DNA of 42,086 nt from the NCBI GenBank assembly GCA_009842245.1, contig VYFT01000014.1:31456-73541 (forward strand), in the 5' to 3' direction. The stretch comes from Gammaproteobacteria bacterium (GTDB lineage Bacteria > Pseudomonadota > Gammaproteobacteria > Pseudomonadales > Azotimanducaceae). The position numbers and the translations under genes were made by a program. This document shows, one piece after another, positions 25,638 through 34,700 of this stretch. Every line of letters begins with the position of its first letter. Position 1 is the stretch's first letter. The notes beneath the pieces are model-generated. The model was not told the origin of the DNA, did no database searches, and worked only from the letters and a program-made list of their open reading frames with translations.

Positions 25638-25988
25638 AACGCAACATCACTACAAATTGATTCAACCCGAGACGGGGAAGTTTTGACAGTCTCGGTTTCT
25701 GGAAGAATTGATGGCATGACGGCCAACGACTTTGAAAAAGAAATTCGAGAATTGTTTGTCGAAGACGACAACGGAGTTATCGTCGATCTGAGTGGCGTTA
25801 CCTACCTCAGTAGTGCCGGGTTGCGATCCATGTTGTTGATTGCAAAGACGCTTAATAAGATGCAGTCGAAGTTTGCGTTGTGTGCAGTACCGAGCACCAT
25901 CTTAGAAATCATCAAAATTGCTGGGTTTGATCGTATCATCGATGTCGTCCCCAGCCATGCCGACGCCCTAGCGAAGTTCGGAAACTAA
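25635..25988 (+). CDS. STAS-domain anti-sigma factor antagonist (SpoIIAA/RsbV-like), probable ATT start
   Basis: 117 aa if started at the ATT at 25635, which follows GGAG by 7 nt; 101 aa if started at the TTG at 25683. The longer form restores the usual first strand (SLQIDSTRDGEVLTVSVSGRID). The domain continues with VIVDLSGVTYLSSAGLRSM, where Ser60 aligns with the phosphorylated Ser of RsbV/SpoIIAA; the preceding Asp of the DSxGL motif is Ser here. In partner switching, such proteins bind and neutralise an RsbW-type kinase when dephosphorylated by a PP2C phosphatase. Both likely partners are encoded nearby on the other strand. Its stop overlaps the stop of the convergent histidine kinase. 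Confidence 0.85.
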   Translation: MNATSLQIDSTRDGEVLTVSVSGRIDGMTANDFEKEIRELFVEDDNGVIVDLSGVTYLSSAGLRSMLLIAKTLNKMQSKFALCAVPSTILEIIKIAGFDRIIDVVPSHADALAKFGN

Positions 25989-28153
25989 ACTTCCATAAAC
26001 ATTGCCGGGTCTTCTGGCAAGTCGATTACCATCTCCGTATATTCTCCATCTTCGGAGAAAACCCGCATTTCACCACCGTGCGTTCGCACGATATCATTAC
26101 ACAAAGATAGTCCCAAACCTGTACCTTGATCCGTAGGTTTCGTCGTGAAGAACGGATTGAAGATCTTTTCGATTGACTCCTGTGGAATGCCGGTGCCATT
26201 GTCCTTGAACGTAAGGATTATTTGATCTCCCATCCTTTGGGTCTTGATACTCAGTGTGGGAACGTAGTCCGTACTTGGGTTTTCTGCTTGCAGTGTTCTT
26301 AGTTTTTCATTGCAAGCATAACCCGAGTTAGCAACTAAGTTAATAAACAAACGGCCCATATCCTGGGGTACAACTTTCACATCACCTACGGTTTTGTCTA
26401 GATCGTATTGAATGTCGAGCTGAAACTCGATGTCTTGTGCGCGAGCGCTATGAAATGCTAAACGAGCATGTTCATCCAATAGTTCGTTGAGATCTGTTGG
26501 TTGGAATTCCTGAGTGTCTCGACCCATCTTCAACATATCGTCGATGATTCGATTCGCACGCGTGGTGTGTTGCCGGATACGCTTAAGATTGGAAACCAGA
26601 TCTTCTGAAATTTCTTCAATGAGTCCCATGTCCATCTCAGAACCCGGGGGATCTCGTTTTTCGGGCTCAGAAATTTCTTCTATCATTTCTTCAAGTAAAT
26701 CTTCAGAAGATTCGGAGAAGTTCTTGATAAAGTTCATTGGGTTTCTGATTTCGTGTGCCACGCCCGCTGTGAGTTCTCCCAGTGCTGCAAGCTTCTCACG
26801 CATCACGATTTGACCTTGGGCATGTTTCAACTCGACATTGGCTGACTCAAGATCTTCATTTTTCTTCGAAAGTTCTTCAGCGAGAGTCTCGACCAGATTC
26901 AATCTCTGTGCTTCTAGAGAATTTCGTCGGAAGACTTCCAGCGCTTCCTGCATATCTGCGATTTCGTCTCTTCCGTCGACCTTGATTTTCTCTTCAAAAT
27001 CACCCTTCGCCATCACCCGCATGTGGCGCGACAGTAGGTCTAAGCGTTTCAATATTTTTGGATTGATATACGTAACGGCGATTAACACAGCTCCAACCGC
27101 TGTTACTACTACAAGTACCACCAAGATAACTTGGCCTTGCGTGACGACATCACCACTAGATTTGGTCGCTGTATCCGCATCAGTTTTAGCTTTGGTTACT
27201 ACCTCCTCGATAGTGCTCACAACTGACTCCCCTAATTCTCGATTGGAAGTAAACAGGTTTTCAATCTGTACTTCAATCTGAATCAGTCTGGACTTTACGG
27301 GAAAGATCCCCTGTTCTGACAAACCAACGTCCAACAAAGTAGCGAATACCGGTTCAACCTCAGAATATATTTCATCGTCTTCTAAGTACTTTAGTGCTCT
27401 ATGAATGCTGAATTCACTCGATTCAAACTGATCTTTCAAAGTTTCTAAGTTTGCAATATCGTTGACGTTAAGAGCTTGAGACAGTATCTGTCCCGATGTC
27501 ATCGCATTAAGGCGGAGTTCAATTAAATAACGAAATCGATTGAATTCTGCTTGGTTGAAGTGTTCGTCAACGGCTACTCGCGGTTCGTCTAAGTTCAAGT
27601 AGCCTAATTGAAAGAACATCGTCTGTTGGTCGATAGCAGTTAGCAAACGCCCTCGAATATCCTCTTCAATTCCGTTGAAGTCGTTGCTGAGCGTTGCTAG
27701 TTTTTCGTCGAAAGTGAACCTTTCTGCTACTAGATCTTCTACCGTGTCAATATTCGTGAGCAATGCTTCTGCTTTATTGTTCAGTTCGTCCTGACTTTCT
27801 TCGCTCAAGCCGATGCGGGCTACTTCACCTAATTGATTTCGAAAGGTTTCTTGTTGCGCATCAATGAGTGTCTTTAGTTCACTCAACGCTTCTACATCTG
27901 GAGCGGCGGTTAAACTCGGGACCGCATCGACAATCTTCCCTCCTTCAAGTGATACGTTGAACGCGGCTTCCATGTTGGGTACGGCTTCATCATTAACCAC
28001 TCGTTGAAAACGCTGAATGCTCTGAAAGTAAAAATTACTCAGAAAGGTTGCGATAAGTGTTAATAACACAGCCCCGGATAACAAGGCACCGAGGCGAAAG
28101 GATATTCGATTCCACCGTCGTGGAGCAATGTCTTGCGGTTTTTGGGTGTTCAT
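25985..28153 (-). CDS. Membrane sensor histidine kinase (HAMP, HisKA, HATPase)
   Basis: 722 aa. TM1 is about residues 22-44 and is followed by a ~295-residue largely helical periplasmic sensor region. TM2 is about 341-362, then HAMP (363-415), a short coiled coil and HisKA with His467 in GVAHEIRNPMNF. The HATPase domain shows NLVANSGYAC (N box), DNGTGIP and GTGLGLS. There is no receiver domain, so it probably phosphorylates a separate regulator, and the REC-SpoIIE phosphatase two genes upstream in the same operon is the obvious candidate. The adjacent periplasmic binding protein gene suggests that the sensor region reads a ligand-bound binding protein. That pairing is inferred from context. 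Confidence 0.92.
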   Translation of the reverse strand: MNTQKPQDIAPRRWNRISFRLGALLSGAVLLTLIATFLSNFYFQSIQRFQRVVNDEAVPNMEAAFNVSLEGGKIVDAVPSLTAAPDVEALSELKTLIDAQQETFRNQLGEVARIGLSEESQDELNNKAEALLTNIDTVEDLVAERFTFDEKLATLSNDFNGIEEDIRGRLLTAIDQQTMFFQLGYLNLDEPRVAVDEHFNQAEFNRFRYLIELRLNAMTSGQILSQALNVNDIANLETLKDQFESSEFSIHRALKYLEDDEIYSEVEPVFATLLDVGLSEQGIFPVKSRLIQIEVQIENLFTSNRELGESVVSTIEEVVTKAKTDADTATKSSGDVVTQGQVILVVLVVVTAVGAVLIAVTYINPKILKRLDLLSRHMRVMAKGDFEEKIKVDGRDEIADMQEALEVFRRNSLEAQRLNLVETLAEELSKKNEDLESANVELKHAQGQIVMREKLAALGELTAGVAHEIRNPMNFIKNFSESSEDLLEEMIEEISEPEKRDPPGSEMDMGLIEEISEDLVSNLKRIRQHTTRANRIIDDMLKMGRDTQEFQPTDLNELLDEHARLAFHSARAQDIEFQLDIQYDLDKTVGDVKVVPQDMGRLFINLVANSGYACNEKLRTLQAENPSTDYVPTLSIKTQRMGDQIILTFKDNGTGIPQESIEKIFNPFFTTKPTDQGTGLGLSLCNDIVRTHGGEMRVFSEDGEYTEMVIDLPEDPAMFMEV

Positions 28154-28161
28154 CGACTCAA

Positions 28162-29412
28162 CTACGGCAAAATTATGTCCGCTCTGGACACAACATCACG
28201 ACAAGAACCATCTGCCGCTAACACCGTAATGAATACTTTATCCGAGGCTTGGTTATCGTCACCAAAGTCGAGCAAAAAACCTTCCATATCGAAGTTTTCC
28301 ATCGACCGTATCACATTTAGAAAAGACTCTCGCGTCACATCAGCGCCTGCTCGCTCCAAACCTAACAACGCGAGACGTCCAACTAGATATCCTTCATACG
28401 AAAAGAACTCGGGTGAGACGCTTGAGTCAAATGCTTCTAGTGCTGCTTGGTACTTTCTAGTTATTTCTAATGCGTTGCTCATGGGAAAAGGTACGACCTG
28501 GGTAACTAATACACCCTCGGAGCTAGAACCAAGTGCGCCCGCGAGCGCATTGATGTTCACAAAAGAAATGTTGACAAATAGCGCATCCATGCCGATTTTC
28601 TTCGACCACAGAATAAATTCAGCAGAAGGTTCATAGCTGCCGATCATGATGATAGCATCGGGTTTAGCTTCAAAGATGTCCAATGCGGCAGTTCGCACGT
28701 CTAATGTATTTCGACGGTAATTACCAGAACTTACAAGTTTCAACTCACGCCGTTCCATGGCGGCTAATGTACCGTTGTATCCTGCCCGACCATAGCTGTC
28801 ATCTTGATAGAAGATAGCGATTTTTTCGGTACCGACTTCCTCGGTTAGGAATTTCACCATTGCTTCAGTTTCCTGCGCATAGGACGCACGCAGGTTTATG
28901 ACTACATCAGAAACCTCGCGTAAAAAAGCGGCACCAGTGAGAGGACCGACATAAGGTACACCGTGCTCTTGACAAATCGGTACGGCAACTCGAGACGTGG
29001 GAGTGCCAACCGCACCGATCAGCGCGAATACTTGCTCTTGAACGATGAGCTCGTTAGAGTTCTTGATGGTTAGAACTGGTTCATAGCCATCGTCGCGACT
29101 CTTCAGTTCGATCCGACGACCATGGATGCCTCCGTTTTCGTTGGCTTCCTGAAACGCCGCCTGTATTCCAAGACGCATCCCAGTTCCCGATGCCGCATTC
29201 AATCCACTCAGTGCAGAGCTCTGTCCAAACACTACACGATCGGGATAAATACCTGGAGTCCCGCTCGATGTAGAGTCGCTTTCGGTGCTGGCTGTTTCCT
29301 GCTCGTCGTCCGGAACCGCCGATTCATCGGATTCCTGTTCCTGCGCTAAATTGCAGACCGTCGCGCTACAAAAAACACCGACAATGAGTAATCGGTGGAA
29401 ATTAAACCTCAA
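28162..29412 (-). CDS. Periplasmic amino-acid-type (LivJ-like) substrate-binding protein
   Basis: 416 aa from a TTG at 29412 that overlaps the upstream gene's stop by 4 nt. A hydrophobic leader ends near CNLAQEQ, and an acidic Ser/Glu-rich linker precedes the fold. Domain blocks PDRVVFGQSSALSGLNAASGTGMRLGIQAAFQEAN, RRIELKSRDDGYEP and GAVGTPTSRVAVPIC are those of type I periplasmic binding proteins of the Leu/Ile/Val/urea/amide group. No ABC permease or ATPase gene is nearby, so a sensory rather than transport role is likely. It is encoded between an RsbW-like kinase and a histidine kinase. The ligand is unknown. Confidence 0.88.
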   Translation of the reverse strand: MRFNFHRLLIVGVFCSATVCNLAQEQESDESAVPDDEQETASTESDSTSSGTPGIYPDRVVFGQSSALSGLNAASGTGMRLGIQAAFQEANENGGIHGRRIELKSRDDGYEPVLTIKNSNELIVQEQVFALIGAVGTPTSRVAVPICQEHGVPYVGPLTGAAFLREVSDVVINLRASYAQETEAMVKFLTEEVGTEKIAIFYQDDSYGRAGYNGTLAAMERRELKLVSSGNYRRNTLDVRTAALDIFEAKPDAIIMIGSYEPSAEFILWSKKIGMDALFVNISFVNINALAGALGSSSEGVLVTQVVPFPMSNALEITRKYQAALEAFDSSVSPEFFSYEGYLVGRLALLGLERAGADVTRESFLNVIRSMENFDMEGFLLDFGDDNQASDKVFITVLAADGSCRDVVSRADIILP

Positions 29413-29831
29413 TTCTCGAACTTTTTAACCAGACGGAGCCGATTGTAGTCGCCATCGCGGACATATGTGACTTCTGACATCAGCGACCTAACTAGGTGAA
29501 TCCCTACCCCGCCAATCTTGCGTTCTTCAATGCTCAAGTCTAGATTCATCTCTGGAGCATCGTCAAGTGGGTTAAATGGCTTGGCATCATCAATAATCTC
29601 GACGCGTATTTCTTCACGCGTTACATCGATGACAAACTTTACTATGTGCGTCTCGGAGTCATCGTAACCGTAAGAGACAATATTGGTGAAGAGTTCGTCG
29701 ACCGAAAGTTGAATAGCGTAGATCACCTCGTCGTTTAAGTTCTGAAAGCGCGCAAAATCCATAAATGCAGATTCAAACCTCTGGAATTCCTCGAGGCGAT
29801 TTTCTAACTGGATTTTGCAGGTTGCTTTCAT
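29409..29831 (-). CDS. RsbW-like anti-sigma factor serine kinase
   Basis: 140 aa, a stand-alone GHKL ATPase domain. VDELFTNIVSYGYDD is the N box, EIIDDAKPFNPL the G1-like region, and GGVGIHLVRSLMSEVTY the second glycine motif. In the SpoIIAB/RsbW family these kinases bind a sigma factor (or another target) and phosphorylate a STAS antagonist. The gene lies 2 nt after the SpoIIE-type phosphatase gene, and the only STAS gene in the window is 3.4 kb away on the other strand. No sigma factor is in view, so the target is open. Confidence 0.9.
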   Translation of the reverse strand: MKATCKIQLENRLEEFQRFESAFMDFARFQNLNDEVIYAIQLSVDELFTNIVSYGYDDSETHIVKFVIDVTREEIRVEIIDDAKPFNPLDDAPEMNLDLSIEERKIGGVGIHLVRSLMSEVTYVRDGDYNRLRLVKKFEN

Positions 29832-29833
29832 CG

Positions 29834-30997
29834 CTACTTAACACACAAAGCTAGGCATGTAATGTCATCAGAGGCAACGTTTCCTTCCACAAATTCGCTG
29901 ACTCGTTCAAACACCCGTTCGGTAACCTCTTTCGGATCAGTAGGTGGTGCGTTTCCATCAAACACTTGCTCCAATCGTTCCATACCGAATAGTTCTTCGT
30001 CGGCGCGCTCCGCCTCATTCACGCCATCCGTATACATCAGTAAGAGATCTCCCTTGGCTAAGCTAATACTCTGGTCTTCGAAGTCGCATCCAGCATGAAC
30101 ACCAAGTGCTATCCCTGGTACTGCATCGATCTCCGACACAGACCCATCAGCCTTGAACAACAACGGTCGATTGTGCCCACCGTTTGCGTAACTGAACAAG
30201 TTAGTAGAAGGATCGTAGACTCCATACAGCAGCGTTACAAACATCATGGAATCGTTGCTTTCTTCCAACAAATTATTGACTTCCCATAGCACTTTGCTGG
30301 GTAACGGGTGACCGATACTCGCACCGCTCATCCATGTCCGGGCCGACATCATGAACATAGCCGCTGGGATTCCTTTGCCGCTTACATCGGCAATGCACAG
30401 TCCCACGCGATTGTCGGGCAACCTAATTACATCAAAGAAATCTCCGCCGACCTCACGAGCTGGCTCCATGTTTCCGAAAATGTCATACTCGGCATTGGAA
30501 GGAAAAGACCGAGGCAGAATCGACTGTTGCATGCTCGCCGCGGTAGCGAGTTCAGACTGAATACTGATCAATTTCTCCCGATTTTGATGCAGCTCACGCT
30601 CGATTCGAAAACGTTCCGATGTCCGATTTATCGTGATCCTAAGGTCTTCAAAATCGACTGGTTTGGTGATAAAGTCAAATGCGCCGCGGTTCATCGCTTG
30701 TCGAATGTTCTTCATGTCGCCGTAGGCGGAGATCATTACTGTCTTCAGCTTATCGTTAATCGTAGGAATATTCTCCAACATGGTCAGTCCGTCCATGACA
30801 GGCATATTTATGTCTGAGAGCACGATTTCGATATCGCTGTTTTGTCTCAGTATGTCGAGCGCTTCCCGACCGTTCTGTGCGAAGCTAAGTGTTACCGCTC
30901 CACGTCGAACCTCTCGGCGCATGCGCTGCCGCATTAGTTCTTCTAAATCTGGCTCGTCATCGACTACAAGGATATGACTTGCTACAAACTCGCTCAT
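29834..30997 (-). CDS. Response regulator with SpoIIE/RsbU-type PP2C phosphatase
   Basis: 387 aa. The REC domain (1-~125) has acidic pocket Asp14/Asp15, phospho-acceptor Asp62 (VLSDINMPVMDG) and the conserved Lys in FITKPVDF. A coiled-coil linker leads into a PP2C-like phosphatase (about 165-387). Its metal-binding motifs are EVGGDFFDV, CIADVSGKGIPAAMFM, YTDGVNEAE and the terminal DDITCLALCV. Such proteins dephosphorylate a STAS antagonist when phosphorylated on REC, releasing the RsbW partner's target. It is the first gene of the phosphatase-kinase-binding protein-histidine kinase operon. Confidence 0.94.
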   Translation of the reverse strand: MSEFVASHILVVDDEPDLEELMRQRMRREVRRGAVTLSFAQNGREALDILRQNSDIEIVLSDINMPVMDGLTMLENIPTINDKLKTVMISAYGDMKNIRQAMNRGAFDFITKPVDFEDLRITINRTSERFRIERELHQNREKLISIQSELATAASMQQSILPRSFPSNAEYDIFGNMEPAREVGGDFFDVIRLPDNRVGLCIADVSGKGIPAAMFMMSARTWMSGASIGHPLPSKVLWEVNNLLEESNDSMMFVTLLYGVYDPSTNLFSYANGGHNRPLLFKADGSVSEIDAVPGIALGVHAGCDFEDQSISLAKGDLLLMYTDGVNEAERADEELFGMERLEQVFDGNAPPTDPKEVTERVFERVSEFVEGNVASDDITCLALCVK

Positions 30998-31104
30998 AGT
31001 TTGTTTTCTCTCTTGTACAACTGTCTCGTTGCACCCTACAATTCATGCATTGCGGTAAATTCTAGCGATTTTCCGTATTGTTTCGGAACAGAATCAATCT
31101 TCAC

Positions 31105-31986
31105 TTAGGTTTGCCGAAACACCATAACGCTGACATCCATTACCGCCTCGCCCTCGCCAAAGGTAATCCCGCGTATTGGTGGTACGTCCCGATAGTCGCG
31201 TCCGTATGCAACGGTTACCCGAGTCTCCGGAGCTCCCTGAGGATTCGTTGGATCAAACGTGCACCACCCTTTTGAGGGTAAATAGCACTCTACCCAAGCG
31301 TGCGTAGCATTATCAACCAGTCGCCTTGTCGCGTTCGGTGCTACATACAAGTAACCCGACACGTAACGCGCTGGAATACCCTTTGATCTAGCTATCGCAA
31401 TCATGAGTTGCGATATGTCTTGGCACACTCCCTCGTGGTGCCGTAATAAATCGTCTACCGTGGAATCGATGGAAGTCGCGCCAGGTCGATATCGTATGAC
31501 TTCAGAAAGACGCTGTTCAAGAGACTTCAAGAACAGCCAAGGATTAGACTTGTCAATTCCGCCTTGATGGTCAGTCCAGCGATCTAGGTCACTCCTGGTA
31601 CTAGTTAAATCCGTGGGTAATAGAAAGTCCCAAAACTCTAAATTCGTATGGAGCTCTTTTAAAGCATCCCAATCGTCAGGTTCAGATGTTTCGTCCTCTT
31701 TCGTAAAGTGAGATCGGACGCGTGCATTGCTTGTTACTGTGAGTTTGTTATGTGGCCGGTGAATGTCAAAGAAATGTCGTGTATTGCCGAAAGGGTCAAC
31801 GTCGATATCAATCCTACTTTCCGGCGTGGTCGCCAATTGATAATGATCAAGATGTTGCCATTGTGTTGCCTTCGGTTGCATACAAACAGTCATTACGCTC
31901 GAACGCTTCTTGTGTTCGTAGCTGTAAGTCGTTTGATGTACGATTTCGTACGAAACGAATTTCTGTTTTATATTAAAGTCGAACAC
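31105..31986 (-). CDS. Transglutaminase-like cysteine protease
   Basis: 293 aa from a GTG at 31986 that overlaps the alpha-E stop by 14 nt. Few alternatives exist in frame. The bacterial transglutaminase N-terminal domain (YEIVHQTTYSYEH) comes first. It is followed by the catalytic core: Cys in HEGVCQDISQLMIAIARSKGIPARYVSGYLY, His in THAWVECYLPSKGWCTFDPTN, and Asp in the last block. Superfamily members act as proteases, peptidases or crosslinkers. It is the third gene of the ATP-grasp/alpha-E/transglutaminase cassette, a widespread set predicted to make and process a peptide or modified protein. No N-terminal signal is visible, so it is probably cytoplasmic. Confidence 0.9.
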   Translation of the reverse strand: MFDFNIKQKFVSYEIVHQTTYSYEHKKRSSVMTVCMQPKATQWQHLDHYQLATTPESRIDIDVDPFGNTRHFFDIHRPHNKLTVTSNARVRSHFTKEDETSEPDDWDALKELHTNLEFWDFLLPTDLTSTRSDLDRWTDHQGGIDKSNPWLFLKSLEQRLSEVIRYRPGATSIDSTVDDLLRHHEGVCQDISQLMIAIARSKGIPARYVSGYLYVAPNATRRLVDNATHAWVECYLPSKGWCTFDPTNPQGAPETRVTVAYGRDYRDVPPIRGITFGEGEAVMDVSVMVFRQT

Positions 31987-32953
31987 TGTCGTCTACTTCA
32001 TAGTTGAACCACGCCGCAGCGATGTGGTCGTGCAACTTCAGGGCAAGACTCTCTGCCACCGTTAGCATACGCGTCTTGTTATCAGCATCCGGCCACTCAA
32101 ACCGTATTAAGGCGACAAGTCGCCCTATAAAACGATTAGCCATAGCTCCGTGCCGGTTTGCGGGAGCTTCTCCGAGCGCGGACAACCGGTCAGCAATCTG
32201 ATTCAAAGAAAAGTCGATCGAATTCGGCAATAGCTGGTCTGCAACCAACATATTCATAACTTGCTCTGGTTGGATTTTCGCTCCAAAGTAATGCTGATAT
32301 GCTTCATCAGCTTGAAAGCAGTGCAGCAAACTCCACCAGTCATAGTGCTCCAAATCTTCGAATTCATCGATGTCAGCGGACTTATTCTGAAACAACATCA
32401 GTGCTAACATCAACTGGGCATGCTCAATCAATCGACCAATTTGCAGGAATTCCCACCGCTCGTCCCGATACAGTGTCGCCGCGCACACACCCATGAACGT
32501 ATTTACGTCCTGCACGCGATTCGCGTAAAACTCTATTGGATCTTTGGTCCAAATGTCTTCAATGCTCAGGTCGCGGATCTCGAAGTATGCCTTATTTAAA
32601 CAAATCCACATCTCAGAACTGATGCAATGCCGCATCTGACGTGCGTTTTCACGTCCCATTGTGAAACAACTGAGAATCGAGGACTCGTTTTCCATCACAA
32701 AAGACAGTTCATCGGCAAGAGCAAACGAGTCGGTCAGACCCCAAGAATCACCGTGTTGCTCCCAATTGACCAACTCTTCGTTATGTGGTGATGTCTTCAA
32801 ATGTCTAAAGAGCCTTAGCCACCCGAAGTGAATCTGATCCCAAGTACAGTCTACCAGTGCATTCATCTGAAGTTCCATCAGACGGCTGGTGTGTTCGACG
32901 CGTTTTAGATAACGACCGATCCAATACAACCCTTGCGCACTACGGGCTAGCAT
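31973..32953 (-). CDS. Alpha-E domain protein (DUF403)
   Basis: 326 aa from an ATG at 32953. The open frame continues upstream, but that part only shadows the ATP-grasp gene, and the canonical start MLARSAQGLYWIGRYLKRVEHTSR is at 32953. Its ATG overlaps the ATP-grasp TGA by 1 nt, so translation is coupled. The family is all-helical and has no established biochemical activity. It nearly always sits with circularly permuted ATP-grasp and transglutaminase genes, as here. The length is typical. Confidence 0.92.
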   Translation of the reverse strand: MLARSAQGLYWIGRYLKRVEHTSRLMELQMNALVDCTWDQIHFGWLRLFRHLKTSPHNEELVNWEQHGDSWGLTDSFALADELSFVMENESSILSCFTMGRENARQMRHCISSEMWICLNKAYFEIRDLSIEDIWTKDPIEFYANRVQDVNTFMGVCAATLYRDERWEFLQIGRLIEHAQLMLALMLFQNKSADIDEFEDLEHYDWWSLLHCFQADEAYQHYFGAKIQPEQVMNMLVADQLLPNSIDFSLNQIADRLSALGEAPANRHGAMANRFIGRLVALIRFEWPDADNKTRMLTVAESLALKLHDHIAAAWFNYEVDDSVRL

Positions 32954-34386
32954 CAGTTTTTCACCACCCAGAGGTCTTTCGCTCCACCGCCTTGGCTCGA
33001 ATTTACGACGAGACTTCCTCTTGGCAACGCGATGCGACAAAACGCTCCACCAACTAGCCGCGATTCCTGCCCGGTCAGAATGAAGGGACGAAGATCGACG
33101 CACCGAGGTTCTATATTGCGTTCAATCCAACAGGGTGCTCGTGAAATCGCAAGTATTGGTTGGGCAATGTAGTTATCTGGATCTTCCCGCAGTTGCTTAC
33201 TAAAAGCGTCTCTCTGTGCCGCAGTCTTGTCCGCACCGATGAAAAGGCCATAGCCTCCTGAACCACCGACTGGTTTAACGACCAATTGCTCCAGGTTGTC
33301 TAACGTGTACTCCAAATCTTCGGGTTCTCGACACAGATAGGTTTCGACGTTTTGTAGGATTGGATCTTCTGACAGATAGTATCTGATCATGTCTGGAACG
33401 TATGCATAGATCGACTTATCGTCAGCAATTCCTGTACCAGGTGCATTGACTAAAGCGACGTTCCCTTTTCGGTAAGCGTGCATGAGACCTGGAACGCCGA
33501 GTATAGAGTCTCGTCGATAAAACAGCGGATCCAAGAAATCGTCGTCAACTCGTCGATAAATCACATCAACTTTTCGTAATCCGGAAGTCGTACGCATGTA
33601 CACAAAACCGTCATTAACGAGAAGATCGCGTCCCTCGACCAACTCGGCTCCAATTTCATCCGCAAGAAACATGTGCTCGTAAAACGCAGCATTGAATACC
33701 CCGGGGGTAAGTAATACGATACAGGGATCGGCGGAGCCGTTTGGATCAAATTCACGTAGAGTTTCGTAAAGCAAGGTGCCGTACTTTTCTACGTCGCGTA
33801 CCTGATATCTTCGGTATAGTTCCCGAAAGTTAGTTTTCGTCGCTTGACGATTCGCGATCATGTAAGATACGCCCGATGGTACGCGCAGGTTGTCCTCAAG
33901 AACGCGAAAACCATCACCCACTCGCACTAAGTCTGTCCCGCAAATCCCAACGGGAACATCTAGTGGAATTGACACACCTTGCATCTCCATTCGGTACTGC
34001 GGACAGCCACGCACATGATCAATTGGAATTACTCCATCAGCCAGAATTCGAGCTGGTCCGTAAACGTCGACTATAAACTTGTTGAGCGCGGCAATTCGTT
34101 GAATCAAGCCTGCTTCGAGTACATCCCATTCTTCCGATGGAATTATTCGAGGAATACAGTCGATTGGAATTATCCGCTCTTGAGTCTCATCTTCTCCGTA
34201 AAGGGTGAATGAGATCGACTGACTAGAAAAGGTTCGAGTAACGCGCTCTTGAATGCTCTCTAGTTCTTCAACGGATGTAGCAGTTAGATGTTTGTGTAGA
34301 TGATGATTGTGGGGATGTGGCGAGCCATCTTCCGCAAAGAGTTCGTCAAAGAATTTGTCGTCTAGTTCATACTGATCAAAGTTGAT
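32953..34386 (-). CDS. Circularly permuted ATP-grasp protein (DUF404/DUF407), probable ATC start
   Basis: 477 aa from an ATC at 34386. The first conventional start codon in frame (TTG at 34107) would remove 93 conserved residues, including SFTLYGEDETQERIIPIDCIPRIIPSEEW, a family hallmark. AGGAG lies 6 nt before the ATC and a TAG in frame lies just before it, so the start is tightly bounded. The family length is usually 470-490 aa, matching the ATC choice. The ATP-grasp core is visible as VVKPVGGSGGYGLFIGA, AQPILAISRAPCW and CVDLRPFIL. The enzyme is predicted to form amide bonds (peptide ligase). It is the first gene of a three-gene operon with alpha-E and transglutaminase. Confidence 0.87.
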   Translation of the reverse strand: MNFDQYELDDKFFDELFAEDGSPHPHNHHLHKHLTATSVEELESIQERVTRTFSSQSISFTLYGEDETQERIIPIDCIPRIIPSEEWDVLEAGLIQRIAALNKFIVDVYGPARILADGVIPIDHVRGCPQYRMEMQGVSIPLDVPVGICGTDLVRVGDGFRVLEDNLRVPSGVSYMIANRQATKTNFRELYRRYQVRDVEKYGTLLYETLREFDPNGSADPCIVLLTPGVFNAAFYEHMFLADEIGAELVEGRDLLVNDGFVYMRTTSGLRKVDVIYRRVDDDFLDPLFYRRDSILGVPGLMHAYRKGNVALVNAPGTGIADDKSIYAYVPDMIRYYLSEDPILQNVETYLCREPEDLEYTLDNLEQLVVKPVGGSGGYGLFIGADKTAAQRDAFSKQLREDPDNYIAQPILAISRAPCWIERNIEPRCVDLRPFILTGQESRLVGGAFCRIALPRGSLVVNSSQGGGAKDLWVVKN

Positions 34387-34397
34387 TGGACACTCCT
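34384..34397 (-). promoter_or_regulatory. Ribosome site that decides an ATC start
   Basis: AGGAG (complement of 34393-34397), a 6-nt spacer, then ATC (complement of 34384-34386). The frame has a TAG overlapping the Shine-Dalgarno sequence, so no start further upstream is possible. Confidence 0.68.
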
Positions 34398-34700
34398 ACT
34401 CCCACACTATCAATTTCCTAAGGAAGTGTAGTCATATTTTATTTTAGGATGGGCGCGCACAAGTCTATGACGCCTACCGGGAAAGCAAGAAGAACCACAA
34501 GTCTAACGCCGATGGGTGTACCCGTTGATTGTGCTAATATAAAACATCAAACAACATCGACTGAAAATTTCAATTCATAAAATTTCGACTTTCAATCAAC
34601 GAGATTCTGAACGCTTCCACTCCTATTTCAAACGAAACGGAACGGACAGTCAGTCATAGGCCCATTCAGATTTAATTCCACTCTACCCTGAAGATAGACC
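34387..34700. other. Divergent intergenic region between ATP-grasp operon and DUF899 gene
   Basis: 314 bp that should carry promoters in both directions. AT-rich candidates are TAAAAT on the minus strand near 34440 and TAATAT/TATAAA on the plus strand near 34540. None has a good -35 partner, so I do not call one. No ORF, RNA gene or terminator is recognised. Confidence 0.4.

Noticed and set aside
32954..33103. 50-residue N-terminal extension of the alpha-E protein frame
   Set aside because: It is antiphase to conserved ATP-grasp coding sequence, and the alpha-E family starts at MLARSAQGLYW.
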